Assembly (NCBI GenBank): GCA_001464505.1
Contig: LNEH01000176.1
Span: forward strand, 1-60,389
Length of the DNA stretch: 60,389 nucleotides
Origin: Verrucomicrobia bacterium Ga0077533
GTDB taxonomy: Bacteria; Verrucomicrobiota; Verrucomicrobiia; Opitutales; Opitutaceae
Direction: 5' to 3'
Shown: positions 27,556 through 35,831 of the stretch, piece after piece
Layout: each line of letters starts with the position of its first letter
How positions within the stretch are numbered: the first letter of the stretch is position 1
Translations under genes and position numbers: made by a program
Notes under the pieces: generated by a model
Told to the model about the DNA's origin: nothing
Database searches by the model: none
Seen by the model: the letters and a program-made list of their open reading frames with translations, nothing else

Positions 27556-28989
27556 ATGCGAAAACTGGGGTGGATGCTTCCACTGGTTGGTGCCCTGGCC
27601 GGCGGCCCAGTCCGGGCGGCTGAACCTGAGGCACTCCTGATCATCGCCGGCGACCAGCACTCGGCCTACGAGCGCACCGCGCAAGTGGTCGCGACGGTTG
27701 ACCGGCTCAAAGCGGAGCACCCCGGCCTGCCGCTGGCCATTTTGCTCAATGGCGACACACTCGAATACGGCAATGTCGTCGCCCGCCGCAGCGCCGGCGC
27801 CGTGGATTTTGCGATGTTCGCCGCCCTCGCCCGCCGCGCGCCCACCATCGTCAACACCGGCAACCACGAGCCGGATTATTTTGATCTCACCGAAACCGTG
27901 GCACGGCTCCAAGCAACGGGTGTCACCGTGGTCAGCAACATCACCAACCGTGCCACCGGGGAGCCGTTTGCGCCCGCCTCGGCGAAAATCAAACTCGGTC
28001 GGGCGGAAGCCGTCGTGGTCGGCGTGGCGACGGACAACCTCGCCACCTACCGGGTGGCGGTCCGGCCCGCGCTTGATCTGGCGGACCCCGTGGTCTGGGC
28101 ACAACGGAACTTTCCAAAGCTATGGGAGGTGGAGCGACTTGACCCCAAGGCGCGGAACGATTCTCGCAGCGTGGAAAAGCGCGTTGAGGGCAACGCGCTT
28201 CACCCCGGACACCCCGCCCCGCTGCGGATCGTGCTCAGCCACGCCGGCCTCAAGGCTGACCGCGAAATGCTGCCGCTGGTGCCGGCCGGCACGCTCTTCG
28301 CCGGGGCGCACGACCATCAACGCTTCGTGCACCAGTTCGACCGCGGAGTGTATGTGCACTCCGGCTCGTGGAACGAACACCTCACGCTGGCTTGGCTGCA
28401 TCGCGATGCCGCCGGGGCTCCGCGCTGGGTGGTGGAGCAAGTGCGCGTTGCGAACGATGATCCGGCCGACCCAGAGCTTGCCGCGCTGATACGCGAGACC
28501 CGCCAGAGACATCTGACACCGGAAGATACGGCGGTGGTCGGTCACCTGCCGGCTGCGCTCGGACCGGCTGACGCCGCCCGGTTTGTCGTCAAAGCATTGC
28601 GCACGGCGGCCGGGGTGGATGCCGCCTTCATTGGCAACACGACCTTTGGGGCCGGACTGCCGGCGGGCGACGTGACCCGCGAGGAGTTCGATGCCTGCGT
28701 GCGTTTCGACGGGACGATCTGGACCGCGGAGGTGGACGGGGCGCGGCTGCGGCAACTGCTGGCCGCCGCCAACCTCGGGCCCGACACGCCGTTCGGACTG
28801 CGGCAAGGCGAATTCTCCTTTGCCGCCGGGCCAGACATCATCGATCCGAAAAAAACCTACCGCATCGCCACCACCGATTGGGGCGCGAAGAACACCGCGC
28901 GTTATTTCGGCGAGCCGGCGATCACCTGGCGGGAGCAACCCGCGCTGAAATTGAAGGCCGCCGTGCTGCCCGCCCTCGCGCCGCGTTGA
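27556..28989 (+). CDS. exported metallophosphoesterase of the 5'-nucleotidase (UshA-like) family
   Basis: A 477-residue periplasmic phosphoesterase with a signal peptide (1-21). The N-terminal calcineurin-like domain has AGDQHSAY at the usual D-x-H position, LLNGDTLEY, NTGNHEPDY, LSHAG and AGAHDHQ, which together supply the two-metal site. The C-terminal ~170 residues form the 5'-nucleotidase substrate domain (IGNTTFGAGLPAGDVTREE). The first motif is D-Q-H rather than the common D-x-H-G. Between the two, residues about 191-217 (VERLDPKARN to EGNALHP) are encoded by a dispersed palindrome (28128-28204) and look foreign to the fold, probably a surface loop. Likely substrates are extracellular nucleotides or other phosphate esters. 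Confidence 0.83.
   Translation: MRKLGWMLPLVGALAGGPVRAAEPEALLIIAGDQHSAYERTAQVVATVDRLKAEHPGLPLAILLNGDTLEYGNVVARRSAGAVDFAMFAALARRAPTIVNTGNHEPDYFDLTETVARLQATGVTVVSNITNRATGEPFAPASAKIKLGRAEAVVVGVATDNLATYRVAVRPALDLADPVVWAQRNFPKLWEVERLDPKARNDSRSVEKRVEGNALHPGHPAPLRIVLSHAGLKADREMLPLVPAGTLFAGAHDHQRFVHQFDRGVYVHSGSWNEHLTLAWLHRDAAGAPRWVVEQVRVANDDPADPELAALIRETRQRHLTPEDTAVVGHLPAALGPADAARFVVKALRTAAGVDAAFIGNTTFGAGLPAGDVTREEFDACVRFDGTIWTAEVDGARLRQLLAAANLGPDTPFGLRQGEFSFAAGPDIIDPKKTYRIATTDWGAKNTARYFGEPAITWREQPALKLKAAVLPALAPR
28128..28204. repeat. GGTGGAGCG-family palindrome inside the nucleotidase gene
   Basis: GGTGGAGCGACTTGACCCC opens and GTTGAGGGCAACGCGCTTCACC-like sequence closes the element; the second hairpin is GCGCGTTG/CAACGCGC. 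It is translated in frame without stops as about 26 residues. Confidence 0.75.
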
Positions 28990-29020
28990 TCCCCACCTGC
29001 GGGGCGCCGTCCCGGCCCCC

Positions 29021-29051
29021 GGCTGATGTCAACTATTGGTTGACATCAGCC
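29021..29051. repeat. 13-bp perfect hairpin downstream of the nucleotidase gene
   Basis: GGCTGATGTCAAC pairs exactly with GTTGACATCAGCC around the 5-base loop TATTG, 32 bp after the nucleotidase stop. It lacks a T-run, so it may be a Rho-independent-like attenuator, a transcript-end stabiliser or an operator for the next gene rather than a classical terminator. Confidence 0.6.
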
Positions 29052-29198
29052 CAAGACGCACCGGGTTGGCGGTCAAGCAGTCGTTCCAGCGGCGGCCGCG
29101 TTTTTCAGGCGGCGGTCCTCCCCGCGTTGATGCCCGGCGGCGGTTCTTTCTGCAAAACCGCCTCGCTTCGGGAGCCGGGATGCGTTTGCTGGCAGCCC

Positions 29199-30551
29199 AT
29201 GGGATTCTTCGACCGCAAGCCTGCCGACCAACCTGAAGCCTCGCCGGTCGCATCCGCCGGGGGGCAGCAAGCCAGCACCGCCGGCGGCGTCCTGCCACAG
29301 CTGGCGGCGGCGCGGGAAAAACTGAAGACCAAGGATGTGCCGGGCGCCATGGCCATCTACGAAACCGTGCTGGCCGGGGCCGGCGACCGGGCGGATGTGC
29401 TCGTCACCATCTCGGGCGACCTCGGCACCACCGGTCACGTTAAGGAGCTGATCGACCTGATTGCGCCGCGTTACGATGCGCAGCGGCATGGCGCCGCCGC
29501 CGGCATCAACCTGCTCCAGGCCTATCTCGTCACGCGCAACGCCGAGGCCGCGCAACATCTGCTCGATCTGCTTTTTGAGCTGCAACGGCCTGAACTGGAG
29601 GCGCGACTCAACGGCTTTTCCAATGCCGTGGCCGAGCTGTTTGTCACCGAGCAAGAAATGGCGGACGTGCCGATGCCGGCGGAAGCCACCAAGGTCAGCC
29701 TGGCGAGCATCAGCAAACCGGTCTGGTTCTACGGGCTCGAGAATTTCGCGTCGCACCTGTTGCCGCGCAAGGAGGGCAAGCGCCGCCGCGTGGCGTTCGC
29801 ACAGTGCGCGCTGCCGGGACTCGAGGACGCCGCGGCGCGCTCGGCGCAGCCCGAGGAGGCGCTCGGCCGGCTGAGCCGCGGGCTGGCGCTGTGGTTTGCG
29901 GAGACTTTTGCCTATGGGGCGGGCTACGAGGCGGTCGCGGCCGTGGGCACGGCCGATCGCAAACACTATGCGCTTTTCTCCTCCGAATGGGTCGCGGAAA
30001 ACGTCCGCCAGTTGAACGACAGCGTGGAGGGCGGGCTCGATTACGTCATCACCGGCGCCTTGCGGAACCGCAGCGAAGACTACGAACTCACCTTGCGCAT
30101 CTGGGAGGTGAAAAAATACCGCGAACTGAAGGGGTTCACGACCCGCTGGACGCCGTCCAATGCGGACGAGGAGCTGCGGAAATTTCACGAGCTGCTGCGC
30201 GGCTATATGGAATGGTCGGCCCTGCCGGCGGGCACCGGTCTCGCTTACGCGGCACCGGTTGCGCCGTTGTCCTACGCGCACGCCCTGGGCGCGGCGCTCA
30301 CCCTCTTTCTCGGGGAAAAAGGCGTGCTGGCGCCCGAGCAGGTGCCGGCCGATCTGGACGTTTTGCTGCAATCTGCACGGGCCAATCCCGACGATGCGCG
30401 CGCTCAGCTGACCCTGGTGGCCGCATTGCTGCGGCTCAAGGCGCAGGGTCGCACGCCCGAGCCGGCCGCTCAGCAGCACGCCGGCGCCTGGCTGGCCTCC
30501 CCCGGTGCGCAGGCCGCCGATGTGGCCGCGCTGATCATGAAGCTGGCGTGA
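29199..30551 (+). CDS. hypothetical protein, cytosolic, 450 residues
   Basis: Not recognised. The ATG at 29199 was chosen because the upstream open frame has no protein character. The N-terminus (GFFDRKPADQ) is followed by a low-complexity Gln/Ala stretch to about residue 30, then by an alpha-helical region with TPR-like appearance (AREKLKTKDVPGAMAIYETV). The middle third is alpha/beta with several Trp/Tyr-rich strands (KPVWFYGLENFASHL, LALWFAETFAYG). The last third, around RKFHELLRGYMEW, is helical and leucine/alanine-rich. No signal peptide, membrane segment or catalytic motif is visible. It is convergent with ompH and followed by a hairpin. A scaffold or TPR-mediated binding role is possible but unsupported. 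Confidence 0.55.
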   Translation: MGFFDRKPADQPEASPVASAGGQQASTAGGVLPQLAAAREKLKTKDVPGAMAIYETVLAGAGDRADVLVTISGDLGTTGHVKELIDLIAPRYDAQRHGAAAGINLLQAYLVTRNAEAAQHLLDLLFELQRPELEARLNGFSNAVAELFVTEQEMADVPMPAEATKVSLASISKPVWFYGLENFASHLLPRKEGKRRRVAFAQCALPGLEDAAARSAQPEEALGRLSRGLALWFAETFAYGAGYEAVAAVGTADRKHYALFSSEWVAENVRQLNDSVEGGLDYVITGALRNRSEDYELTLRIWEVKKYRELKGFTTRWTPSNADEELRKFHELLRGYMEWSALPAGTGLAYAAPVAPLSYAHALGAALTLFLGEKGVLAPEQVPADLDVLLQSARANPDDARAQLTLVAALLRLKAQGRTPEPAAQQHAGAWLASPGAQAADVAALIMKLA

Positions 30552-30564
30552 GCGCCCAATAAAA

Positions 30565-30586
30565 AAGCCCGGCGCGTGCCGGGCTT
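30565..30586 (-). terminator. terminator shared by hypothetical gene and ompH
   Basis: A 9-bp stem (AAGCCCGGC / GCCGGGCTT) with loop GCGT. Read on the minus strand it is followed by a run of T (complement of AAAAAA at 30561-30566), so it best terminates ompH. Confidence 0.8.
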
Positions 30587-30599
30587 GAGAGAGGAGGCG

Positions 30600-30640
30600 C
30601 CTTGCCGCGCCGAAGTTCCGCCGCGGCGGAACGAAGGCGG
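30600..30640. repeat. third copy of the GCCGAAG-n-CGAAGGCGG repeat
   Basis: CGCGCCGAAG and CGAAGGCGGG bracket a TTCCGCCGCGGCGGAA hairpin in the short gap between the shared terminator and the ompH stop. See 27363-27463. Confidence 0.65.
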
Positions 30641-30641
30641 G

Positions 30642-31214
30642 TTACGGGTGCCTGGCGTTGAAGTAAGCGATGAAGTCGGAGGTCAGATCGAGCTCGGGTT
30701 TGGCGTCGAGCAGGGCGTCACCGAGCTTGGCGATGTCAAAAACCATCGAGAGATCGCGCTCGTGGGCAAACAGGCGCAGTTCCTTGCCCAGCTCGGCGCT
30801 GACCGGACCCTGGACCTCCTGCTGGCGTTTGGCAAAGGCCTGTTGGGCGGCCTGCTGCTTGGTCTGCAATTCCTGCTGGAGGGCGACGCCAGCGGCCTGC
30901 TTTTCCTCGATGGCCTTGGCGTTGGCGGCCGGGTCGGAGCGCAGTTTATTCAACTCGCCCACGATCGTGCGCAGCTTTTCGCCCAGCAGCGAAAGCTCGC
31001 TCTGTTGGGAGCTGAACTCCAGTTCGAGTGACTGGAAGACCTTCACCAGCTGCTTGATGCCCGTGGCGGGCTCCAGAAAGGCGTTGCTGTTCACATAGGC
31101 CAAGCGGGCGGGCTCGGTGGCCTTGATGACGGGTGTTTTGACGGGCTGGGCCGGCAGCGAAACGGTCAGGGCGGTGGCCAGCAGGGGCAGAATCAATGGG
31201 CGCAAGAATTTCAT
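30642..31214 (-). CDS. periplasmic OmpH/Skp-family chaperone
   Basis: A 190-residue exported protein with a signal peptide (about 1-22). The core is the long helical hairpin of Skp: a coiled-coil stretch (about residues 60-140, rich in Glu, Lys, Gln and Ala, with LRTIVGELNKLRSDPAANAKAIEEKQ-type heptads) flanked by short beta-strand-forming ends (ARLAYVNSNAFLE and LSMVFDIAKLGDALLDAKPELDLT). Skp trimers hold unfolded outer-membrane proteins in the periplasm. The ATG before KFLRPLIL was chosen. It is not next to bamA or lpxD here, unlike in many genomes. It ends at a clear terminator. Confidence 0.82.
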   Translation of the reverse strand: MKFLRPLILPLLATALTVSLPAQPVKTPVIKATEPARLAYVNSNAFLEPATGIKQLVKVFQSLELEFSSQQSELSLLGEKLRTIVGELNKLRSDPAANAKAIEEKQAAGVALQQELQTKQQAAQQAFAKRQQEVQGPVSAELGKELRLFAHERDLSMVFDIAKLGDALLDAKPELDLTSDFIAYFNARHP

Positions 31215-31260
31215 GGGTGGCTGACACGTAGAGGTCTGGCGCGCTTTGGCAAAGGTTAAA

Positions 31261-32331
31261 TCACCGGGTGGTGGCGAGCTGGCCGCACCCCGCGGCAATG
31301 TCGATACCCCGGCGTTGGCGGACCGTGCTGGGCAGACCGTATTCGGCCAGGATTTGCTGGAAACGCCGGGCCGCCTCCTGGCCGGTAGGGGTGCCACCGT
31401 AGCCGGTGGTCGGATTCAAAGGGATCAGGTTCACCTGCGCCGCCTGGCCCTTGAGCAACCGGCCGACGGCGTGGGCACTCTCCGGCAAATCGTTTTTTCC
31501 CGCGATCAGGGTCCATTCGTAGAATATCCGGCGCTGCAATTTGTCACTGTAGTAACGGCAGGCCGCCATCAGCTCGTCGAGCGGCCACTTTTTCGCCACC
31601 GGCACGAGCGCGGCACGCTCCTCCTGGGTGGCGCCGTGCAGCGACACGGCGAGATGAATGGGCCGGGCCTCGTCAGCGAGGCGGATGATGCCCGGCACCA
31701 CCCCCACGGTGCTGAGCGTAATCTGCTTGGTCCCCAGGGAAAGGCCGGCCGTGTCGCACAGGATGTCCGTGGCGGTCATCACGGCGTCGTAGTTGTGCAA
31801 CGGCTCGCCCATGCCCATGAGCACGATGTTGCGCAGGCGCTCGCCCGCGCCTTTGTAACCTATTAGGTTACAAGTTGCCGGGCGCAGCTCGCGGTCGACA
31901 TGCAGGGCTTGCGCCACGATCTCCCCGGCGGTGAGGTGGCGCGCAAAGCCCATCTGCCCGGTGGCGCAGAACACGCAGCCCATGGCGCAACCGGCCTGGC
32001 TGCTGATGCAGGCGGTCACGCGGCCGGTGAAGCGCATGAGCACGGTCTCAATCCGGCGGTCGTCGTCGAGCGACAGGAGGTATTTGCGGGTGAAACCGTC
32101 GCGACTGCGGGTTTCGGCGGCCACCGGCAGCCGCGTGAAGGTGAGTTCCTTTTCCGCGCGGGCCCGGAAGCGCGCCGGCAATTCCGGCATGGCGGCCCAG
32201 GTCTCCGCGCGCTCGAGGTAGACGTAGGCCCACAACCGCGCCGCATGAACCGGGCTGAACCCCCAGCGCACGACCCGCAGGCGCAGCGCCTCGCGGGTGA
32301 GGTCGTGGAAACTGGCGGCAGCGTCTGACAC
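31261..32331 (-). CDS. rlmN: RlmN-type 23S rRNA / tRNA adenine-C2 methyltransferase
   Basis: Radical-SAM enzyme of 356 residues that methylates A2503 of 23S rRNA and A37 of some tRNAs. The CAMGCVFCATGQMGF motif supplies the cluster cysteines; LMGMGEPLHNYDAVM, STVGVVPGI, LAVSLHGA and the C-terminal AAGCGQL cysteine needed for methyl transfer are present. A short palindrome-derived insert (ATCNLIGYKG) precedes NIVLMGMGEP, a place where relatives have a variable loop. The start codon is GTG. It is not in an obvious operon; ompH follows on the same strand with a 46-bp gap. RlmN is favoured over the related Cfr by the overall motif set and housekeeping context. Confidence 0.92.
   Translation of the reverse strand: MSDAAASFHDLTREALRLRVVRWGFSPVHAARLWAYVYLERAETWAAMPELPARFRARAEKELTFTRLPVAAETRSRDGFTRKYLLSLDDDRRIETVLMRFTGRVTACISSQAGCAMGCVFCATGQMGFARHLTAGEIVAQALHVDRELRPATCNLIGYKGAGERLRNIVLMGMGEPLHNYDAVMTATDILCDTAGLSLGTKQITLSTVGVVPGIIRLADEARPIHLAVSLHGATQEERAALVPVAKKWPLDELMAACRYYSDKLQRRIFYEWTLIAGKNDLPESAHAVGRLLKGQAAQVNLIPLNPTTGYGGTPTGQEAARRFQQILAEYGLPSTVRQRRGIDIAAGCGQLATTR
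31853..31873. repeat. short palindrome inside rlmN
   Basis: Arms TTGTAACCTA and TAGGTTACAA around one central base (10-bp stem). It is read through in frame and encodes CNLIGYK. Confidence 0.7.
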
Positions 32332-32347
32332 GGTGAATTAATTAAGG

Positions 32348-32396
32348 CGGGAGCGACTTTAGGCCGCGGCAAGTCGGGGCCTAAAGCCCCTCCCAC
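32348..32396. repeat. palindrome GGGAGCGACTTTAGGCC / GGCCTAAAGCCCCTCCC
   Basis: Imperfect stem in the 119-bp gap between divergent rlmN and the epimerase gene. Another family from those described above. Confidence 0.6.
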
Positions 32397-32450
32397 ACAA
32401 GGCCAGACGGAGGTTTGCCAAACAGCAAGGGGCCCGCCAGTTTCCGGTCC

Positions 32451-33374
32451 ATGGCAAAAGTCATTCTGGCCGGGGGCAGCGGATTTCTCGGGCAGGCGCT
32501 CGCCTGCGCCTTGGCCGCCCAGGAGTGGGAGGTCGTGGTGCTGGGCCGCAATCCCCGGGAGGGGGCGGCGTTTCGCGAGGTGCTGTGGAACGGCGAGACC
32601 GGCGGCGCGTGGGCGGCGGAGCTGACGGGCGCGGCGGCGCTGGTGAATCTGGCGGGCCGGAGCATCAACTGCATCCATTCGCTGGAAAACAGCCGCGAGA
32701 TCCTCGAGTCGCGGCTCAACGCCCTGAAAGCGCTGGCCAAGGGTTACGCGCGGGCGAAAAATCCGCCGCCCGCGTGGGTGCAATGCAGCGCCACGGGGTT
32801 TTACGGCAACGCCGGCGACCGGTTCTGCGAGGAGACGCTGGCGCCCGGCCCGGGCTTTCTGGCCGAGGTGTGCCGGCGGTGGGAGGAGGCCTTCGCCGCG
32901 CTTGATCTGCCCGAAGTGCGCCGGGTGGTGCTGCGGCTCGGCCCGGTGCTGGACCGGAAAACCGGGCCGTTTCCGGCGATGCTCGGGTTGACCCGGAAAT
33001 TTCTCGGCGGGGCCGCCGGCAGCGGCCGGCAATTCATGAGCTGGATCCACCGCGACGATGCCGTGGCGGCGTTCGTCGCCGCCGTCACGCGGCCGGAGCT
33101 GGCCGGCGTCTACAATGTCTGCGCCCCCGGGGCGGTGACGAACGCGGAGTTCATGCGCGAGCTGCGCGCCGCCGTGGGCCGGCCGTGGTGCCCGCCGGCA
33201 CCGGAATTTGCCGTGCGTTTCCTGGCGAAGCATCATTTCCAGACCGACGGCAACCTGGTGTTGCACGGCCAGCGCTGCACCCCGCAGAAGCTGCTCGCGA
33301 CCGGTTTCAAATTCCAACAACCTGCGGTCGGCAGGGCGATCCGCGACCTGCTGACACCCCCGCTTTTGAAATGA
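32451..33374 (+). CDS. TIGR01777-family NAD-dependent epimerase/dehydratase-like protein
   Basis: A 307-residue extended short-chain dehydrogenase of the YfcH/SULA (TIGR01777) group. The dinucleotide-binding GGSGFLGQAL lies at the N-terminus; LVNLAGRSI, CSATGFYGNAGD and WEEAF motifs are typical of the family. The C-terminal DUF1731-like part has the MSWIHRDDAVAAF motif and ends in LLPEALK-like PPLLK. The enzymatic reaction is not established for the family. The TGA stop overlaps the ATG of the truncated marC gene, so the two were once coupled. No defect is seen in this gene itself. Confidence 0.85.
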   Translation: MAKVILAGGSGFLGQALACALAAQEWEVVVLGRNPREGAAFREVLWNGETGGAWAAELTGAAALVNLAGRSINCIHSLENSREILESRLNALKALAKGYARAKNPPPAWVQCSATGFYGNAGDRFCEETLAPGPGFLAEVCRRWEEAFAALDLPEVRRVVLRLGPVLDRKTGPFPAMLGLTRKFLGGAAGSGRQFMSWIHRDDAVAAFVAAVTRPELAGVYNVCAPGAVTNAEFMRELRAAVGRPWCPPAPEFAVRFLAKHHFQTDGNLVLHGQRCTPQKLLATGFKFQQPAVGRAIRDLLTPPLLK

Positions 33375-33487
33375 CTGAATGGCTGACCAGATTTTTGCAG
33401 GCGTTCATCCCGCTGTTCGTGGCCATCGACCCGATCGGACTGGCCGCCATCGCGGTCAGCATGATCCGGCAGGGGTGGAGAAGTTGA
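33371..33487 (+). pseudogene. truncated MarC-family membrane protein
   Basis: An ATG overlapping the epimerase stop opens a 38-codon frame starting MTEWLTRFLQAFIPLFVAI and containing DPIG, which is the N-terminal first helix of MarC/UPF0056 proteins (about 200 residues). The frame then ends at a TGA just before the next gene. The remaining ~165 residues are missing, so this is a deletion remnant rather than a small protein, although a single-helix peptide could still be made. Confidence 0.65.
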
Positions 33488-33488
33488 A

Positions 33489-34409
33489 GTGAACCATACC
33501 ACCGCCACCCTGCTTTTTGCCTTTTGCCTTGCGCCCGCCGCGGCGGGCCAGCCGCTGCAGACCGCCCTTGATCAAGCGGTCGCGAACACGCGGGCGGACT
33601 TCACCGCCCCCGCGTTGCTACCGGAACAACTCGCCGTCACCGTCATCGATCTGCGCGGGACCGCGCCGGTGCAGGCGCATTACCGCGGCGAAGCGCGCTT
33701 CTACCCCGCCAGCGTCATCAAGCTGTTCTTTCTGGCCGCCGCGCACCGCTGGCTGGAAGACGGCCGACTCACGGACTCTCCCGAACTGCGGCGCGGCCTG
33801 CACGACATGATCGTGGACTCATCCAATGACGCCACGAATTTCATCGTCGATCTGCTGACCGGCACGACCAGCGGCCCCGAACTTCCGCCCGACGAACTGA
33901 AAACCTGGAGCGAGAAACGCGGCGCCGTGACCCGGTATTTTGAATCGCTGGGCTACCGGAACGTGAACGCCAAGCGCAAGACCTGGGGCGACGGTCCGTT
34001 CGGCCGGGAGAGGCAGGACATGACGGCGCATCCCCCCGCCCGGAATTTCCTTTCGACCAACGACACCGCCCGGCTCCTCGGGGAGATTGCCGCCGGGCGT
34101 TGCGTCACCCCGGCCCGCTCGGCCGAGATGCTGGCGCTGATGGTGCGCGATCCGTTCACCCCGAAGGCCGATCCCGACGATCAAAGCATCGGCTTCAGCG
34201 GCCCGGCGCTGCCGCCGGGCGCGAAGCTGTGGTCCAAGGCCGGCTGGGTCAGCTGGGCCCGGCACGATGCCGCGCTCATTGAGCTGCCCGAGGGCGGGCG
34301 CCTCATCATTGTCACCTTTACCGACGGACGGGAGCACGCCAACAACCGCGCGATCATCCCGGCCGTGGGGCGGCGTATTTTGGAGAATTTGACGGTTGCG
34401 GCGCCATAA
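33489..34409 (+). CDS. exported serine hydrolase of the class A beta-lactamase / D-Ala-D-Ala peptidase superfamily
   Basis: A 306-residue protein with a signal peptide (about 1-20) and GTG start. The three active-site elements are visible: the S-x-x-K tetrad in PASVIKLFFL, an S-x-N-like element in SSNDATN, and a K-x-G-like triad in LWSKAGWVSWARHD. This is the beta-lactamase2 (PF13354-type) arrangement. Many environmental members are not proven beta-lactamases, so resistance should not be assumed. It starts one base after the truncated marC stop. A palindromic repeat follows. Acts in the periplasm, on beta-lactam or peptidoglycan-like amides by inference. Confidence 0.82.
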   Translation: MNHTTATLLFAFCLAPAAAGQPLQTALDQAVANTRADFTAPALLPEQLAVTVIDLRGTAPVQAHYRGEARFYPASVIKLFFLAAAHRWLEDGRLTDSPELRRGLHDMIVDSSNDATNFIVDLLTGTTSGPELPPDELKTWSEKRGAVTRYFESLGYRNVNAKRKTWGDGPFGRERQDMTAHPPARNFLSTNDTARLLGEIAAGRCVTPARSAEMLALMVRDPFTPKADPDDQSIGFSGPALPPGAKLWSKAGWVSWARHDAALIELPEGGRLIIVTFTDGREHANNRAIIPAVGRRILENLTVAAP

Positions 34410-34419
34410 GAGATGCCCC

Positions 34420-34479
34420 TGTAGCGGCGGTCTATGACCGCCGGGGTATGTTCGACGGCGGTCTATGACCGCCGCTACA
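34420..34479. repeat. double palindrome, TGTAGCGGCGGTC family
   Basis: TGTAGCGGCGGTCTATGACC and its mirror form an outer pair; each half is itself a hairpin (CGGCGGTC/GACCGCCG). It lies between convergent genes and may double as a transcription terminator. Related sequence occurs at 49536-49562 and, in part, near 43012-43028. Confidence 0.75.
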
Positions 34480-34486
34480 ACCGGGC

Positions 34487-35722
34487 TCAGCCCCGGAACG
34501 TCGTCAGCAGGTCGGCGTAGATTTTGGCCGAGTCGGTGAGATCCTTGAGCCGGGCGCGTTCATCCACGGCATGGTAGTCGCGGCCGCCGGGGCCGTAGCC
34601 GATCGTGGGGATTTTCAGCACCTGCGCGAAATAATGCATGTCGTTGAAGCCGGTCGAAACCATGAACCGCGCGGGCCGTCGGCGGACGCGGGCCACGCTG
34701 GCGCGCATGGCGCCGAACAGCGGGTGGGCCGGCGCGGTGTAGCACGAGTGGTTGTCGGAAATTTTTTCGATGGTGATCCGGCACTGCGGGATTTTTCCGA
34801 CCGCGGCCCGGAGAAAGGCGCGGAGCTCCCGCTCGGCGTCGCGGATGCTTTCGACGGGCAGCACCCGCCGGTCGATGGTGAAGCTGGCGGCGGCGGGCAC
34901 GGTGTTGACCTTGCCGCCCTCGCCGGCCGCGAAAACCCCGCCGAGGTTGAGGGTCGGGTGCAGACGGCGGCCGTCGGGCGAACGGAAGGTGCGCCGGGCG
35001 AGCTGCTGCTTGTAGCCGTTGAGCGCGAGCACCAGCGCGGACATTTTTTCCAGGGCGTTGATGCCGGCTTCGGGGGTGGAGCCGTGCGCGGCGCGGCCAT
35101 GCACGCGGACGTTGAGCCACACGACGCCGTTGTGGCCGCAGCACACCGCGTCGCCTTCGCCCCCCTCGCCCACCACGGCGTAATCGGCCCGCAGCCGGCC
35201 GTGGGCCGTCACCCAGCCGGTGCCGAGGGTGCTGTCCGTCTCCTCGTCGGCGACAAAGGAGACCTCGACGTTGAAGTCGGGCTTCACGCCGGTGGCGCGC
35301 AGGGCTTTCAGCGCAAAGACGAGGCTGGCGATGGCGCCTTTCATGTCGGCGGTGCCCCGGCCGTAAATCCAGCCCTTTTTCACCACCGGATTGAACGGGC
35401 TGCCGTGCCGCCAGGCGCCGGAGACAGGCACCACATCGTAATGGGCGTTGAAGTGCAGGGTCTTTTTCGCGCCCGTGTCCCAGAAGCCGATGACGTTGTA
35501 GCGCGGATAAGCGAGCAGTTGCGGCTGGTTTTTTTTCTGCAAGGCGCGGGGGACCGGCACCCGGCGCACCTGCAGCCCGAGCCCGCGCAGGGTGGCCGCG
35601 AGCAGCGTGGTGATCTCGCGGTAATTTTCCCCCGGCGGGTTGACCGTGCGCAGGCGGATGAGCTTTTGCAGGAAAGCGACGAGGGCGGCTTGGTGACGGT
35701 CGAGATAACGGGCGGGCGACAT
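34487..35722 (-). CDS. M20-family metallopeptidase / deacylase (ArgE/DapE-like)
   Basis: A 411-residue di-zinc amidohydrolase. Metal ligands are seen in HFNAHYDVVPV, GRGTADMKGA (the bridging Asp), VADEETDS (general base Glu and a ligand Glu) and near the end YHAVDE (His). The insertion domain with the AAHGSTPEAGINALEK dimerisation motif is intact. Members remove N-acyl groups from amino acids, such as acetylornithine or succinyl-diaminopimelate. Substrate cannot be decided, since no arginine or lysine pathway gene is nearby. No signal peptide, so cytosolic. Divergent from pdxH. Confidence 0.88.
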   Translation of the reverse strand: MSPARYLDRHQAALVAFLQKLIRLRTVNPPGENYREITTLLAATLRGLGLQVRRVPVPRALQKKNQPQLLAYPRYNVIGFWDTGAKKTLHFNAHYDVVPVSGAWRHGSPFNPVVKKGWIYGRGTADMKGAIASLVFALKALRATGVKPDFNVEVSFVADEETDSTLGTGWVTAHGRLRADYAVVGEGGEGDAVCCGHNGVVWLNVRVHGRAAHGSTPEAGINALEKMSALVLALNGYKQQLARRTFRSPDGRRLHPTLNLGGVFAAGEGGKVNTVPAAASFTIDRRVLPVESIRDAERELRAFLRAAVGKIPQCRITIEKISDNHSCYTAPAHPLFGAMRASVARVRRRPARFMVSTGFNDMHYFAQVLKIPTIGYGPGGRDYHAVDERARLKDLTDSAKIYADLLTTFRG

Positions 35723-35831
35723 GAAGCAGGAGGGTTATCCACGCGGAAGAAGGGCGTAAACCTGTTTCGGCGGGAGAACCGCCGTGCGGTTGATTTTGAC
35801 AGGACCGGGACGGGGGGCACGATGTCGCTCT

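Noticed and set aside
33489-34409. Calling the serine hydrolase an antibiotic-resistance beta-lactamase
   Set aside because: Motifs fit the superfamily, but many environmental members are not resistance enzymes and no mobile resistance context is present.
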